Shown: positions 38,581 to 46,721 of the stretch, in pieces | Position numbering within the stretch: position 1 is the first letter of the stretch | Layout of the letters: every line of letters starts with the position of its first letter | Translations under genes and position numbers: made by a program | NCBI GenBank assembly: GCA_031553885.1 | Contig: JAVBKV010000018.1 | Coordinates: 39,656 to 103,655, forward strand | Length of the DNA stretch: 64,000 nt | Reading direction: 5' to 3' | DNA from: JAVBKV01 sp031553885 | GTDB lineage: Bacteria > Bacteroidota > Bacteroidia > Bacteroidales > Azobacteroidaceae | The notes under the pieces: model-generated | What the model was told of the DNA's origin: nothing | Database searches by the model: none | What the model saw: the letters and a program-made list of their open reading frames with translations, nothing else

Positions 38581-38588
38581 TACTTTTG
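38581..38588 (+). promoter_or_regulatory. -7 box abutting the HU/SPOR gene start
   Basis: TACTTTTG on the plus strand ends 4 nt before the ATG at 38593. Bacteroidota transcripts usually begin 5-7 nt after this box, so the mRNA would start at or next to the ATG. The nearest upstream TTG is 23 nt away, so the -33 half is poor. Confidence 0.4.
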
Positions 38589-38592
38589 TACC

Positions 38593-39567
38593 ATGCAACC
38601 GGTTTTTTTCCACTTGGCTTATTTGCTTACGAGGCATGAATGCGTGATTATTCCAGGCCTCGGAGCGTTTGTCGTCTCTTCTGCTCCCGCTAAAAGGGCA
38701 ACAGAATCGGGAGTTCTTTACCCTCCGGCTCAGGTATTGGGATTCAATCCGGAAATCAGCCACAACGATGGCATTCTGGTCAATTCCGTTGCCAAGGAAA
38801 AAAAGATTTCCTACAAAGACGCGCAGTTGGTTGTCCGTCAATTTGCCGATGAGATTCAGAAACAATTGCATGAAGGAAAAACGATACAAATTCCCTGGAT
38901 AGGTAGTCTGTCCCTTTCGGCCGAAAATAAAATCATTTTCACTCCCGATAGCCGGCAAACCTGTAACATTTCTAATTACGGGCTTGCTAATTTTTACCTG
39001 CCGCTCCTGAAGGAAATCGAAGCTTCATTAGAAGTACCGGTCTTGAAAAAAGAAGACAAAGAAGCCATCCGAATTCCTCTCAGCCGCAGGATTCTCCATC
39101 GGACAGGTTCCGTAGCAGCCGCCGTACTGGCTTTTTTCTTACTTGCCACCCCGGTCAATAATAACCGTACTGAACAACCCGAATGTGCCGGCATTCTACC
39201 CATTCCCATAAAAATACAGGAAGCCGGGAATGTCAATAAAATGAGTGAAATGAATGCTTCATTCGCCGAGGACGCTATTCCTGTCAGGTTGCCGGTTCCT
39301 GAAACAGTTGTTGCCCCGGTTAATTCCCGCAGGTATTACATTGTTATTGCCAGTTGTCCGACAAAAGAATCTGCAGAGCAGATCCTGGCCGGTATCCGGT
39401 CTGCGGAGTTTCCCGAAGCCAATATTACAAGCAATGAGAACAATCACCGGATTTATGTCCGGGAATTGGAAAATAAGGAAGAAGCCGAACATTTTCTTCT
39501 GCAATTCCGGGCCAGCCATCCCAAGCATGCCAATGCCTGGTTGCTGAGCGAACGGGTAAAAAAATAG
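38593..39567 (+). CDS. HU-like (CCDC81-type) and SPOR-domain membrane protein
   Basis: 324 aa. Residues 1-140 hold a tandem of HU/CCDC81-like domains (LLTRHECVIIPGLGAFV, NDGILVNSVAKEKKISYKDAQLVV), a membrane helix lies at about 170-190, and the C-terminal 80 residues are a SPOR domain (RRYYIVIASCPTKESAEQIL). SPOR domains bind denuded peptidoglycan at the division site; the HU part faces the cytoplasm and may bind DNA or partner proteins. The fusion is a Bacteroidota feature. Its start is divergent from the polysaccharide operon, and rpsP follows. Confidence 0.85.
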   Translation: MQPVFFHLAYLLTRHECVIIPGLGAFVVSSAPAKRATESGVLYPPAQVLGFNPEISHNDGILVNSVAKEKKISYKDAQLVVRQFADEIQKQLHEGKTIQIPWIGSLSLSAENKIIFTPDSRQTCNISNYGLANFYLPLLKEIEASLEVPVLKKEDKEAIRIPLSRRILHRTGSVAAAVLAFFLLATPVNNNRTEQPECAGILPIPIKIQEAGNVNKMSEMNASFAEDAIPVRLPVPETVVAPVNSRRYYIVIASCPTKESAEQILAGIRSAEFPEANITSNENNHRIYVRELENKEEAEHFLLQFRASHPKHANAWLLSERVKK

Positions 39568-39582
39568 AAAATAGCTCCGAAG

Positions 39583-39614
39583 CTTGTAGAAATCAAAACT
39601 TTCCATTACCTTTG
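39583..39614 (+). promoter_or_regulatory. promoter of rpsP
   Basis: CTTG (39583-39586), 20 nt, TACCTTTG (39607-39614). The downstream box is perfect and the upstream box has one change. The start of transcription would be near 39620, about 38 nt before the ATG. Confidence 0.6.
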
Positions 39615-39657
39615 CGCCCGCTAATACAAATTTCTAATAATTAATTTATTCAACAAA

Positions 39658-40194
39658 ATGGCAACTAAAATCAGATTGCAAAGACATGGTCGCAAAGGGT
39701 ACGCGTTTTACCACATCGTGATCGCAGATAGCAGGGCTCCACGTGATGGAAAATTTATCGAAAGGATCGGTTCTTACAACCCCAATACCAATCCTGCTAC
39801 AGTAGATTTGAAATTCGACAGAGCTTTGTATTGGCTGCAAGTAGGTGCTCAACCTACCGATACAACCCGTAACATTCTTTCAGAGGAAGGTGTTCTCCTG
39901 AAAAAACACTTGTTGGGTGGTGTAGCTAAAGGCGCTTTCTCGGAAGCAGAAGCCGAAACAAAATTCCAGGCATGGGTGAATGCGAAACAATCAACAGCAG
40001 ATGCTGTAGCCAACAAGACCAATGAAGTTAAAAGAGCAGAAGCAAAAGCCCGTATGGATGCTGAAAAAGCAATCAACAAAGCGAAGGCAGCTGCATTGGC
40101 TGAAAAACGCGCCGAAAAAGTAGCAGCTGCGGTTGCAGCCACTGAACCGGCAGAAGAAGCTCCTGCTTCTGAAGAAACCCCGAGTGCAGAATAA
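39658..40194 (+). CDS. rpsP: 30S ribosomal protein S16 with long C-terminal extension
   Basis: 178 aa. Residues 1-85 are a full bS16 (ATKIRLQRHGRKGYAFYHIVIAD, RIGSYNPNTNP, LSEEGVLLKKH). The remaining 90 residues are rich in Ala, Lys and Glu and probably helical or disordered; such extensions are known for Bacteroidota S16. It is part of the small ribosomal subunit. It has its own promoter and a strong terminator, so it is a single-gene unit. Confidence 0.97.
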   Translation: MATKIRLQRHGRKGYAFYHIVIADSRAPRDGKFIERIGSYNPNTNPATVDLKFDRALYWLQVGAQPTDTTRNILSEEGVLLKKHLLGGVAKGAFSEAEAETKFQAWVNAKQSTADAVANKTNEVKRAEAKARMDAEKAINKAKAAALAEKRAEKVAAAVAATEPAEEAPASEETPSAE

Positions 40195-40219
40195 TGCAGT
40201 ATTAATGCAATATAAGAGA

Positions 40220-40251
40220 AAGCCACCTCACCAAAACGAGGTGGCTTTTTT
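40220..40251 (+). terminator. intrinsic terminator of rpsP
   Basis: A perfect 10-bp stem AAGCCACCTC (40220-40229)/GAGGTGGCTT (40238-40247) with an 8-nt loop, followed by T to 40251. Confidence 0.9.
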
Positions 40252-40326
40252 AGTTCAAAATCAGAGCCAAAGACTTCCTATTGGCAAAATATTACAAAAA
40301 AAGCTTCGAAATAACGGTACGTTCAA

Positions 40327-40334
40327 TATCTTTG
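40327..40334 (+). promoter_or_regulatory. -7 box for the DUF268 gene
   Basis: TATCTTTG, matching TAnnTTTG, 23 bp before the ATG at 40358. No clear TTTG is seen at the usual distance (GCTTCG is there). Confidence 0.4.
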
Positions 40335-40357
40335 CAACTAACTAACATCGTCATTAT

Positions 40358-41143
40358 ATGAAACGTTTTCTTCAACAGGTTTATTCTACTTTTCTTCTTT
40401 GGGGATTCGATCCGTTAAGGGTCATCAACAATTTACGGGGATTTCCATTTTATATACGGGACCTTACTAAGATAAAAAAATTGAATGATAAAAAAATATT
40501 TCCCCTGGGTAGATCTTTTCCGGTTATGCATGAGCGTTTCATTCAAAGTGCATCGTATGATTCACACTATTTTTTTCAGGACTTGCATGCCGCACAACTC
40601 ATTTTTAAGAATAATCCGGCCAAACACATTGATATCGGTTCCCGTATCGATGGATTTATAGCCCACCTGGCTACTTTCCGTGAAGTCGAAGTATTCGATA
40701 TACGTCCATTAGAGAACTTAAACAAAAACATCATTTTCAAGCAGGCCGATTTAATGATTTTACCTCAGGAGTTAATCGGGCAATGCGAGTCTATCTCCAG
40801 TTTACATGCTATCGAACATTTCGGATTGGGAAGATATTCGGACCCTATTGATCCGGAAGGTTACCTGAAAGCAATCAACAATATACATAAGATGCTGAAA
40901 GTCGGCGGAAAATTCTATTTCTCAGTTCCTATCGGGCCTCAACGCATTGAATTCAATGCGCACCGGATTTTCTCTGTCAGCTATTTATTATCTATATTTG
41001 AAAATAAGTTTTCTCTCGATTCCTTCTCGTATGTTAACGACAAGGGAAAGTTTCATGCAAACATTGCTTTAACTGAAGAACTGATAGAAAAAAGTTGTGG
41101 TTGTAATTATGGTTGTGGAATCTTCGAGTTAACTGCTCAATAA
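40358..41143 (+). CDS. DUF268 protein, SAM-methyltransferase-like
   Basis: 261 aa, soluble. NPAKHIDIGSRIDGFIAHLATF is the glycine-rich start of a Rossmann-type SAM-binding fold (I-D-I-G-S), and the acidic residue of the next strand is in VEVFDIRPL. SLHAIEHFGLGRYSDPIDPEG and the C-terminal CGCNYGCGIFELT are DUF268 family features. A sugar or lipid methyltransferase is plausible but the substrate is unknown. It lies in its own unit after the rpsP terminator, 84 bp before the MBOAT gene. Confidence 0.75.
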   Translation: MKRFLQQVYSTFLLWGFDPLRVINNLRGFPFYIRDLTKIKKLNDKKIFPLGRSFPVMHERFIQSASYDSHYFFQDLHAAQLIFKNNPAKHIDIGSRIDGFIAHLATFREVEVFDIRPLENLNKNIIFKQADLMILPQELIGQCESISSLHAIEHFGLGRYSDPIDPEGYLKAINNIHKMLKVGGKFYFSVPIGPQRIEFNAHRIFSVSYLLSIFENKFSLDSFSYVNDKGKFHANIALTEELIEKSCGCNYGCGIFELTAQ

Positions 41144-41227
41144 ATTTCTGTCATTTTCGGAAATGATACCTGCAGTATTTTTCAATGATTTGCAGCATTT
41201 CCACCAACTAAAATACCCGAGGCTTAT

Positions 41228-42661
41228 ATGCTCTTTAATTCTATAGACTATTTCATTTTCCTTCCACTTGTATTTTTACTCTATTGGTTTGTCTTCCAAA
41301 AGAGTTTGAAATATCAGAACCTTTTAATGCTGGTTGCCAGTTATTTCTTTTACGCCTGGTGGGATTGGAGGTTCTTGTTTTTACTGGCGTTTTCCACTTT
41401 TTTATGTTATTACACAGGATTAAAGATCGATCTGTCCGAGAATAATCGCCGCAGAAAAACCTGGTTGTACCTGAGTGTATTCCTGAACCTGGGTTTTCTG
41501 GGTATTTTCAAATACTTTAATTTTTTCGTCGAATCCTTTGCCGACCTGCTACGGATTATTGGCTTTCAGCCTCATATTACTACACTGAGAATCATTCTGC
41601 CTGTGGGTATATCGTTTTATACCTTTCATGGTCTTTCGTATGTTTTTGACATTTACAATAAAAAAATCGCTCCGACCAGGAATGTTGTGGATTATTCCCT
41701 TTTTGTAGGGTTCTTCCCCTTATTAGTGGCAGGTCCAATCGAAAGGGCTACCCACCTGTTGCCCCAGATAAAGGAAAAACGGGTATTCAATGCAGCCCTG
41801 GCAACAGACGGAGTAAGACAGATTTTATGGGGATTATTCAAGAAAATGGTAATTGCAGATAATTGCTCCGGCATTGTGAACATCCTGTTTGCCGATCCGG
41901 TTCATCAACCGGGAAGCGCTCTGGCCTTGGGAGCCGTACTCTTTGCTTTCCAGATTTATGGTGATTTTTCCGGATATTCTGATATTGCCATCGGGACAGC
42001 CCGGTTGTTCGGTTTCGATTTGTTGCGGAATTTTTCGTATCCATACTTTTCAAGGGATATTGCAGAGTTCTGGAGAAGATGGCACATGTCGCTAACAACA
42101 TGGTTTCGTGACTACCTTTATATCCCGCTGGGAGGAAGCCGTGGTACGAAATGGCAGACAATCCGCAATACATTCATTATTTTTCTTGTCAGTGGGTTCT
42201 GGCACGGAGCTAACTGGACTTTTATTGCCTGGGGCGGATTACATGCCGTATTTTTTCTTCCATTGCTGATTGCAGGTAAAAACAGAAAAAATCTGAATAT
42301 TGTTTCCGAGAAAAAAATTCTTCCTTCTTTCAGGGAATTTTATCAGATGCTTATAACGTTCGCTTTAGCAACATTTGCCTGGATCTTTTTCAGGGCCGAC
42401 AGTATTTCCGATGCATTGGTTTACATCCGGCATATTTTTTCAAAGTCTCTTTTTTCTGTTCCGTCCGGTTTCGGATTAATTGATGTATACCCTTACCTGT
42501 TTGTCATGATTATCGTGGAATGGTTGCAGAGAAGCCGGAAGCATGGATTACAGGATTTACCGTTTAATCGTGTTTTCCGGTGGATGATCTATATAGTGAT
42601 CTGCATATTGTGTTTTGCAAATCTTCAGGAAGAACAGGCATTTATTTATTTCCAATTTTAA
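41228..42661 (+). CDS. MBOAT-family O-acyltransferase (AlgI-like)
   Basis: 477 aa, about 11 membrane helices. It has the MBOAT/AlgI core: WRRWHMSLTTWFRDYLYIPLGG, the catalytic His in VSGFWHGANW and the preceding VAGPIERATHLLPQI. These enzymes pass acetyl groups from the cytoplasm to extracellular polysaccharide, together with a periplasmic SGNH partner, which is the next gene (12-bp gap). The polymer modified is not known; the neighbouring polysaccharide locus is a candidate. Confidence 0.92.
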   Translation: MLFNSIDYFIFLPLVFLLYWFVFQKSLKYQNLLMLVASYFFYAWWDWRFLFLLAFSTFLCYYTGLKIDLSENNRRRKTWLYLSVFLNLGFLGIFKYFNFFVESFADLLRIIGFQPHITTLRIILPVGISFYTFHGLSYVFDIYNKKIAPTRNVVDYSLFVGFFPLLVAGPIERATHLLPQIKEKRVFNAALATDGVRQILWGLFKKMVIADNCSGIVNILFADPVHQPGSALALGAVLFAFQIYGDFSGYSDIAIGTARLFGFDLLRNFSYPYFSRDIAEFWRRWHMSLTTWFRDYLYIPLGGSRGTKWQTIRNTFIIFLVSGFWHGANWTFIAWGGLHAVFFLPLLIAGKNRKNLNIVSEKKILPSFREFYQMLITFALATFAWIFFRADSISDALVYIRHIFSKSLFSVPSGFGLIDVYPYLFVMIIVEWLQRSRKHGLQDLPFNRVFRWMIYIVICILCFANLQEEQAFIYFQF

Positions 42662-42673
42662 AATTGAAGGAGG

Positions 42674-43627
42674 ATGAAATCATTTCTCTCTAAATCGGTC
42701 ATTGCATTCATATTGGTTATCCTGATTCTTTTATCCGGACTATTTTTAATCCCGGACAAAAAGAATACGGTACTTTATGCGGTTCCTGATAAAAATAAAT
42801 TACTCGAACATACACCTTCTCCCAGAATTGTTTTTGTGGGTGGTTCTAACCTGAGTTTAGGGCTGGATAGTAAGCGAATCTCAGAAAAATTCAGTATGCC
42901 TGTTGTCAATATGGGAATACACGCCGGATTTGGTCTCCTGTTTATCCTTAACGATGTAATGCCGTACATCCGGAAAGATGATCTGATTATTTTAGTTCCG
43001 GAATATCAACAATATTTTCATCCGGTTTATTATGGAGATATTACGCTTGTTTCATTGCTGGTTGAGGCATACCCCGAAGGATGTAAGCATTTATCAACTA
43101 AACAATTTCTTACCTTACTTCCCAATATTGTGAAATATTCAGGAACTAAATGGGTGAGGTTTCCCCGGAATACCTGGGAGGACTTGTCTCACAAAGCGGA
43201 AGTGGATTCCGGTTATACCAGGTTCGCTTTCAATCAATATGGTGATTCGGAGATCCTCTGGAATAAGAAGTATAATATCCCGTTTTATCCTCAGAAACTG
43301 GGACCTGAAGATGAAATAAACCCGGAAATGATCAGAGACATTCTTAGCTTCAAAAAGAGTGTGGAAGAAAAAGGAGGAAAGTTGTTATTATTACCTCCTG
43401 TGTATCAGGAAACTTCGTACAACAACCTCAAGCCTATGATTGAAGAAATAAAAAGTAATCCGGTTATACAGGAAATGAATCCCGATTTTGAACCCTCCCG
43501 TTATATGCTGCCTGACAGTATATTCTACGATACACCTTACCATATCAACAAGCAGGGAGTGGATATCAGAACCACTAAAGTTATTGAGGATTTATCGAAA
43601 TTTTTTGAAAAAAACAATATCAAATAG
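42674..43627 (+). CDS. DltD/AlgX-like SGNH-type partner of the MBOAT protein
   Basis: 317 aa. One N-terminal membrane helix (about 7-27) and a periplasmic domain that opens with IVFVGGSNLSLGLDS, the place of the SGNH block I nucleophile Ser, and continues with NMGIHAGFG (block II Gly). DTPYHINKQG near residue 300 is the expected block with the catalytic Asp/His. Position directly after the MBOAT gene supports a role in acyl transfer to a glycan. An AGGAGG directly touches the ATG and is too close to serve as a ribosome binding site. It ends 2 bp before the convergent amidase gene. Confidence 0.7.
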   Translation: MKSFLSKSVIAFILVILILLSGLFLIPDKKNTVLYAVPDKNKLLEHTPSPRIVFVGGSNLSLGLDSKRISEKFSMPVVNMGIHAGFGLLFILNDVMPYIRKDDLIILVPEYQQYFHPVYYGDITLVSLLVEAYPEGCKHLSTKQFLTLLPNIVKYSGTKWVRFPRNTWEDLSHKAEVDSGYTRFAFNQYGDSEILWNKKYNIPFYPQKLGPEDEINPEMIRDILSFKKSVEEKGGKLLLLPPVYQETSYNNLKPMIEEIKSNPVIQEMNPDFEPSRYMLPDSIFYDTPYHINKQGVDIRTTKVIEDLSKFFEKNNIK

Positions 43628-43629
43628 GT

Positions 43630-44631
43630 TTACTTATTCTCCTGGTAATCTTTAATAAGTCCTTCACACAGCCAATTGGCAACGGCCTGACGGTTATTTT
43701 TATCCAGGAATCGCTTCCGGTCCCTGCCATCGCTTTGGATATTACCCAATTCAACAAACACACCAACCGGATTTGCCTGGTGTAGTACATAGAGATCCCG
43801 GGAGCTGACTTTACCATCGAACCCTCTGTTGGGCTGACTCTGGTTGTATTTTTCATGAATCGTTTTCCTTAATGTATTAGCCAGCGTTTTACCTTTGGCG
43901 CTTTTTTCCCAATGATAGAAAAAAATATCTACCGGCTGATTCTTGGGGCGGCTATCTAAATGAATGAAAACAGCGCGTTGGTACTTTTCTTTCGATTTGC
44001 GGCTCAGGCGGTTTATCTTATCGCATCTTTGTTGCAGGCGTTTTTTACGATCCAATGGGATTTCGGCTCCCATACAGGTTTCCCGCTTGCTGTTTGCCAG
44101 GTATTCGTCATCACGGATCCCATCTTTGGCATCCTGAATAATGACATGAACCGTGGCTCCCTCTTCCAGTAAGTTCAACGCCAGGCGCAGCGTAACGTCG
44201 TATGCATATTCGTCTTCATGCAACTCCACACCGTCTATGGTAGTGACAGCACCCGGATCGGGTCCTCCGTGCCCGCTGGACAGGAAAAAGCAGGTTCCTT
44301 TCAACCGGTCGGATTTTATGGTATACCGGGCCCGCTCGTCTCCGAATAAAGGTTCGGTCCGTTTGTTGGAAGATTCATTTCGTGTTGTCTCATTGTTCTC
44401 TCCGGGAGGGGGTAACAGGTAAGCAATTCCCAACTTCAGGCTTTGATTTTTTCCCAGTTTACCTTGATTCAATTGTATAAACTTCTCGTAATTATCTTCC
44501 CCCGGTCGGTTGTTACGTTTTAAAAAGGCATAAACACCCTCCCCGTCCCGGGCAAAACCGGAATCCTGTCCGAAGGAAAAGGAATGCAGGAAAAAGGTAA
44601 ATGAAAATATTAAATAAAATATTTTTTTCAT
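43630..44631 (-). CDS. N-acetylmuramoyl-L-alanine amidase (Amidase_3)
   Basis: 333 aa. Signal peptide (to about residue 21, FSFGQ), a LysM-like segment (30-75, GEGVYAFLKRNNRPG...LGIAYLLPP), then an Amidase_3 domain. Zinc ligands: H121 in SSGHGGPDPGA, Glu at about 139-141, His in AVFIHLDSR, and the catalytic Glu in VFVELGNIQS. It hydrolyses the bond between MurNAc and the stem peptide during cell separation. No activator protein is nearby. The stop lies 2 bp from the convergent gene's end. Confidence 0.9.
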   Translation of the reverse strand: MKKIFYLIFSFTFFLHSFSFGQDSGFARDGEGVYAFLKRNNRPGEDNYEKFIQLNQGKLGKNQSLKLGIAYLLPPPGENNETTRNESSNKRTEPLFGDERARYTIKSDRLKGTCFFLSSGHGGPDPGAVTTIDGVELHEDEYAYDVTLRLALNLLEEGATVHVIIQDAKDGIRDDEYLANSKRETCMGAEIPLDRKKRLQQRCDKINRLSRKSKEKYQRAVFIHLDSRPKNQPVDIFFYHWEKSAKGKTLANTLRKTIHEKYNQSQPNRGFDGKVSSRDLYVLHQANPVGVFVELGNIQSDGRDRKRFLDKNNRQAVANWLCEGLIKDYQENK

Positions 44632-44676
44632 ATCTATTTTATTTTTATAATTATCGGATATTGTACTTCAACATGT

Positions 44677-44765
44677 CCGCGAAGCGGGCAAATTTGAAAC
44701 AACGTTCGGCGGAGCCAACAACCGCGGGTGTAATCCGTGGTTATTCAAATTGAATCCCTTCGGGA
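44677..44765. repeat. REP-like intergenic repeat, degenerate copy
   Basis: Three small dyads in a row: CCGC-GAA-GCGG (44677-44687), CCGCGG...CCGTGG (44722-44740) and TCCC-TTC-GGGA (44755-44765). GGTTATTCAAATTG (44739-44752) and CCCTTCGGG (44756-44764) recur in the palindromic element at 46398-46703. Located between the amidase and thioesterase genes; probably an old copy of a mobile or REP-type repeat. Confidence 0.65.
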
Positions 44766-44826
44766 TACGGTTAGGATAAACATCCTATAATTATATTTAT
44801 TTTATCAGTACTCCTAATGAACAATG

Positions 44827-45228
44827 TTACAATGAAAAAGGCAACGGTGTTTTCTTCCTGTATGCTGTGGCAGTAAATAATGCGATCAATTCTTCTGATT
44901 GATTGGTAACCTGTACCTGAAATGTAGCCAGTTTGCTGTGAAGATCTACAAGCCTGGCTTCGGCAAATAATGTACCGGCCGATTCACCCTTGAAATAACG
45001 GATACTGGTTTCCACCGACACAGCCAGGTTTCCGTAGGCATTGACTGCGGCAGCAAAAGCCAAATCGGCCAATGTAAAGATTGCGCCACCCTGCACTACA
45101 TTCCCTGCATTCAGGTGCATATTCCTGATTTCCATTTGGGCTTTGGCCCAACCTGGCTTAACATCCAGTAATTGTATGCCGGAAAAAGCGGCATAGCGGT
45201 CGTTTTCAAAAAATTCTTTTATATCCAT
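44827..45228 (-). CDS. PaaI-type hotdog thioesterase
   Basis: 133 aa from the ATG at 45228 (an in-frame TTG is three codons upstream). Hotdog fold signature HLNAGNVVQGGAIFTLADLAFAAAVN, with the acidic residue in LADLAF and the G-G-x-I motif typical of the PaaI/YdiI group of acyl-CoA thioesterases, followed by SVETSIRYFKG. Substrate unknown. It has a promoter directly upstream (45265-45296, minus) and a REP-like repeat downstream. Confidence 0.85.
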   Translation of the reverse strand: MDIKEFFENDRYAAFSGIQLLDVKPGWAKAQMEIRNMHLNAGNVVQGGAIFTLADLAFAAAVNAYGNLAVSVETSIRYFKGESAGTLFAEARLVDLHSKLATFQVQVTNQSEELIALFTATAYRKKTPLPFSL

Positions 45229-45264
45229 TTTTCGCAATTGTCAAACTTTCAACGCTTAATCTGG

Positions 45265-45296
45265 CAAATTTAGTAACATCTGCCTGGTAAACCAAT
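45265..45296 (-). promoter_or_regulatory. promoter of the PaaI-type thioesterase gene
   Basis: On the minus strand: ATTG (45293-45296), 20 nt, TAAATTTG (45265-45272), a full -7 match and a one-mismatch -33 match. The ATG is 36 bp further on. Confidence 0.5.
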
Positions 45297-45446
45297 TATT
45301 TCGGTTGATTCTATTAAAAAAACAGAAAATATTTCGAAGATATTTTGAATTACCGTAAAAACTTGAAGAATTTAAAATCAAGTATATAATATCTTCAATA
45401 TCAGTCCATTATTTCAAGTGACGTGTAAGTGTCAGAAAAAATACAT

Positions 45447-45454
45447 TACATTTG
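45447..45454 (+). promoter_or_regulatory. -7 box for the membrane-tethered XRE gene
   Basis: TACATTTG, matching TAnnTTTG, 48 bp before the ATG at 45503. No TTTG at the expected upstream distance. Confidence 0.35.
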
Positions 45455-45502
45455 CTTGGTGTGTTTTTTAGTTATATATAATCTTGTTCAAAAATTTCAA
45501 AC

Positions 45503-46399
45503 ATGAAACAACCTGAATTAGGGAAAAGAATTACTGAGCTTAGAAAGGCAAAAGGATTAACTCAGGAAGAGTTGATCGAAAAATGCAAGATCAGTATCAG
45601 AACACTGCAACGGATAGAGTCCGGTAAGGTGATCCCAAGAAATTACACCCTCAAGGAAATTTCTGTAGCATTGGATTGTAAATTGTTTGATCCATTGGAG
45701 AACAATAAGGGCAAAGGTCTTTATTATTCATTAAAGTATTTTTTTGAGCATGTTTATAAAAGCATTAACGATTTGTTTAACTTAAAAACTCACAAGATGC
45801 AAAAATTATCAATTTTAACGGGTATGGCTATAATGATTGTCTCAGGATTGTTTATAGCATTTTCAGATTGTCATGCGCAGGAACTTACAGTGAAAAACTA
45901 TTTCCATTCTCATGAGAGAGGATTAGTTGTATATTTTCCTAAAATTAAAGGTTCCAGCATGCATATTTCGAATGTGAAAGACACGGCGGATTACCGCATT
46001 AGAAGTACTGAAGGAGAATGTCTTCTCCAGGAACATAAAGGAAATATTTTTCTCAATGGAGTGTTAATGGGGCATGCAGATCCGGGAGATACTGTCATCC
46101 TAAAAAAAGAGTCACTTTTTAAAAAACCGAATATCGTTTTCAGAAAAGTCAACTATGGATATATGCAATCAATCAACGGCAAAAAAATTATATATGCCTT
46201 CCCCGAGCCTGCCTATGAGGATCTTAGTCATGGCTGTATTCAGAATATTGAAGAAACTTTTGAAATAGATGGCTCGACAATAAAAGAACATCTGAATAAA
46301 ATATTTTTTAATGGAGAATATATGGGTGATGCATTTGAGAATGATACGGTAATTTTAAGAAAAAATCAATTATCTATATTAAAATTTAAGGTGAGTTAA
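45503..46399 (+). CDS. membrane-tethered XRE-type HTH protein with exported C-terminal domain
   Basis: 298 aa. Residues 5-62 are a standard XRE HTH (LGKRITELRKAKGLTQEELI...IRTLQRIESGK). A single hydrophobic segment at about 98-120 would cross the inner membrane, leaving about 175 residues outside. The exported part contains two copies of a small unit: NIFLNGVLMG...GDTVILKK and KIFFNGEYMG...NDTVILRK, about 95 residues apart. The design is that of a one-component sensor: DNA binding inside, ligand sensing outside. Ligand and targets unknown. Its stop lies at the edge of the 306-bp palindrome, which separates it from the convergent sigma operon. Confidence 0.7.
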   Translation: MKQPELGKRITELRKAKGLTQEELIEKCKISIRTLQRIESGKVIPRNYTLKEISVALDCKLFDPLENNKGKGLYYSLKYFFEHVYKSINDLFNLKTHKMQKLSILTGMAIMIVSGLFIAFSDCHAQELTVKNYFHSHERGLVVYFPKIKGSSMHISNVKDTADYRIRSTEGECLLQEHKGNIFLNGVLMGHADPGDTVILKKESLFKKPNIVFRKVNYGYMQSINGKKIIYAFPEPAYEDLSHGCIQNIEETFEIDGSTIKEHLNKIFFNGEYMGDAFENDTVILRKNQLSILKFKVS

Positions 46400-46703
46400 A
46401 AGCCCAAGAGATCTTTAACAGCTTAGAAATCTGTAACCAATTTCCCCGAAGGGGGAGGATTTGAATAACCGGGGGTGAGCGTAGCGTTACCCTCGGATAG
46501 ACGACTCTCTCTCTTCCCCTCCGACCCTGAAAGGGTCGAACATTCTATTGTTCAACCCCTTTGGGGTTGGGGAATGAGGGGGGAGGTATCCTTTCCGAGG
46601 GTAACGCTACGCTCACCCCCGGTTATTCAAATTGGCGCCCTTCGGGCACCATTCGTTCTCCTGATTACAATTTGTAACTTATTAAAAGATCTCTTGGGCT
46701 TTT
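46398..46703. repeat. 306-bp composite palindrome (REP-like), likely bidirectional terminator
   Basis: Outer arms of 19 bp are perfectly inverted (46398-46416 and 46685-46703; left arm AAAAGCCCAAGAGATCTTT). Inner arms of 39 bp are also perfectly inverted (46459-46497 and 46594-46632). In the centre are two small hairpins: CGACCCT/AGGGTCG (46522-46538) and CAACCCC/GGGGTTG (46553-46569). Each inner arm ends in GGTTATTCAAAT next to a CCCTTCGGG dyad (46445-46453, 46638-46646), the words found at 44.7 kb. The outer arms end in T-runs in both directions, so it can end transcription from both convergent genes. Confidence 0.85.
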
Positions 46704-46721
46704 GAAACACCTTCATAGAAA

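Noticed and set aside
42668..42676. AGGAGG directly before the ATG of the SGNH-type gene as a ribosome binding site
   Set aside because: Spacing to the ATG is zero, and Bacteroidota rarely use Shine-Dalgarno pairing.
46475..46705. 76-aa plus-strand frame inside the large palindrome
   Set aside because: Arises from the palindromic repeat sequence; Pro/Arg-rich product without any domain.
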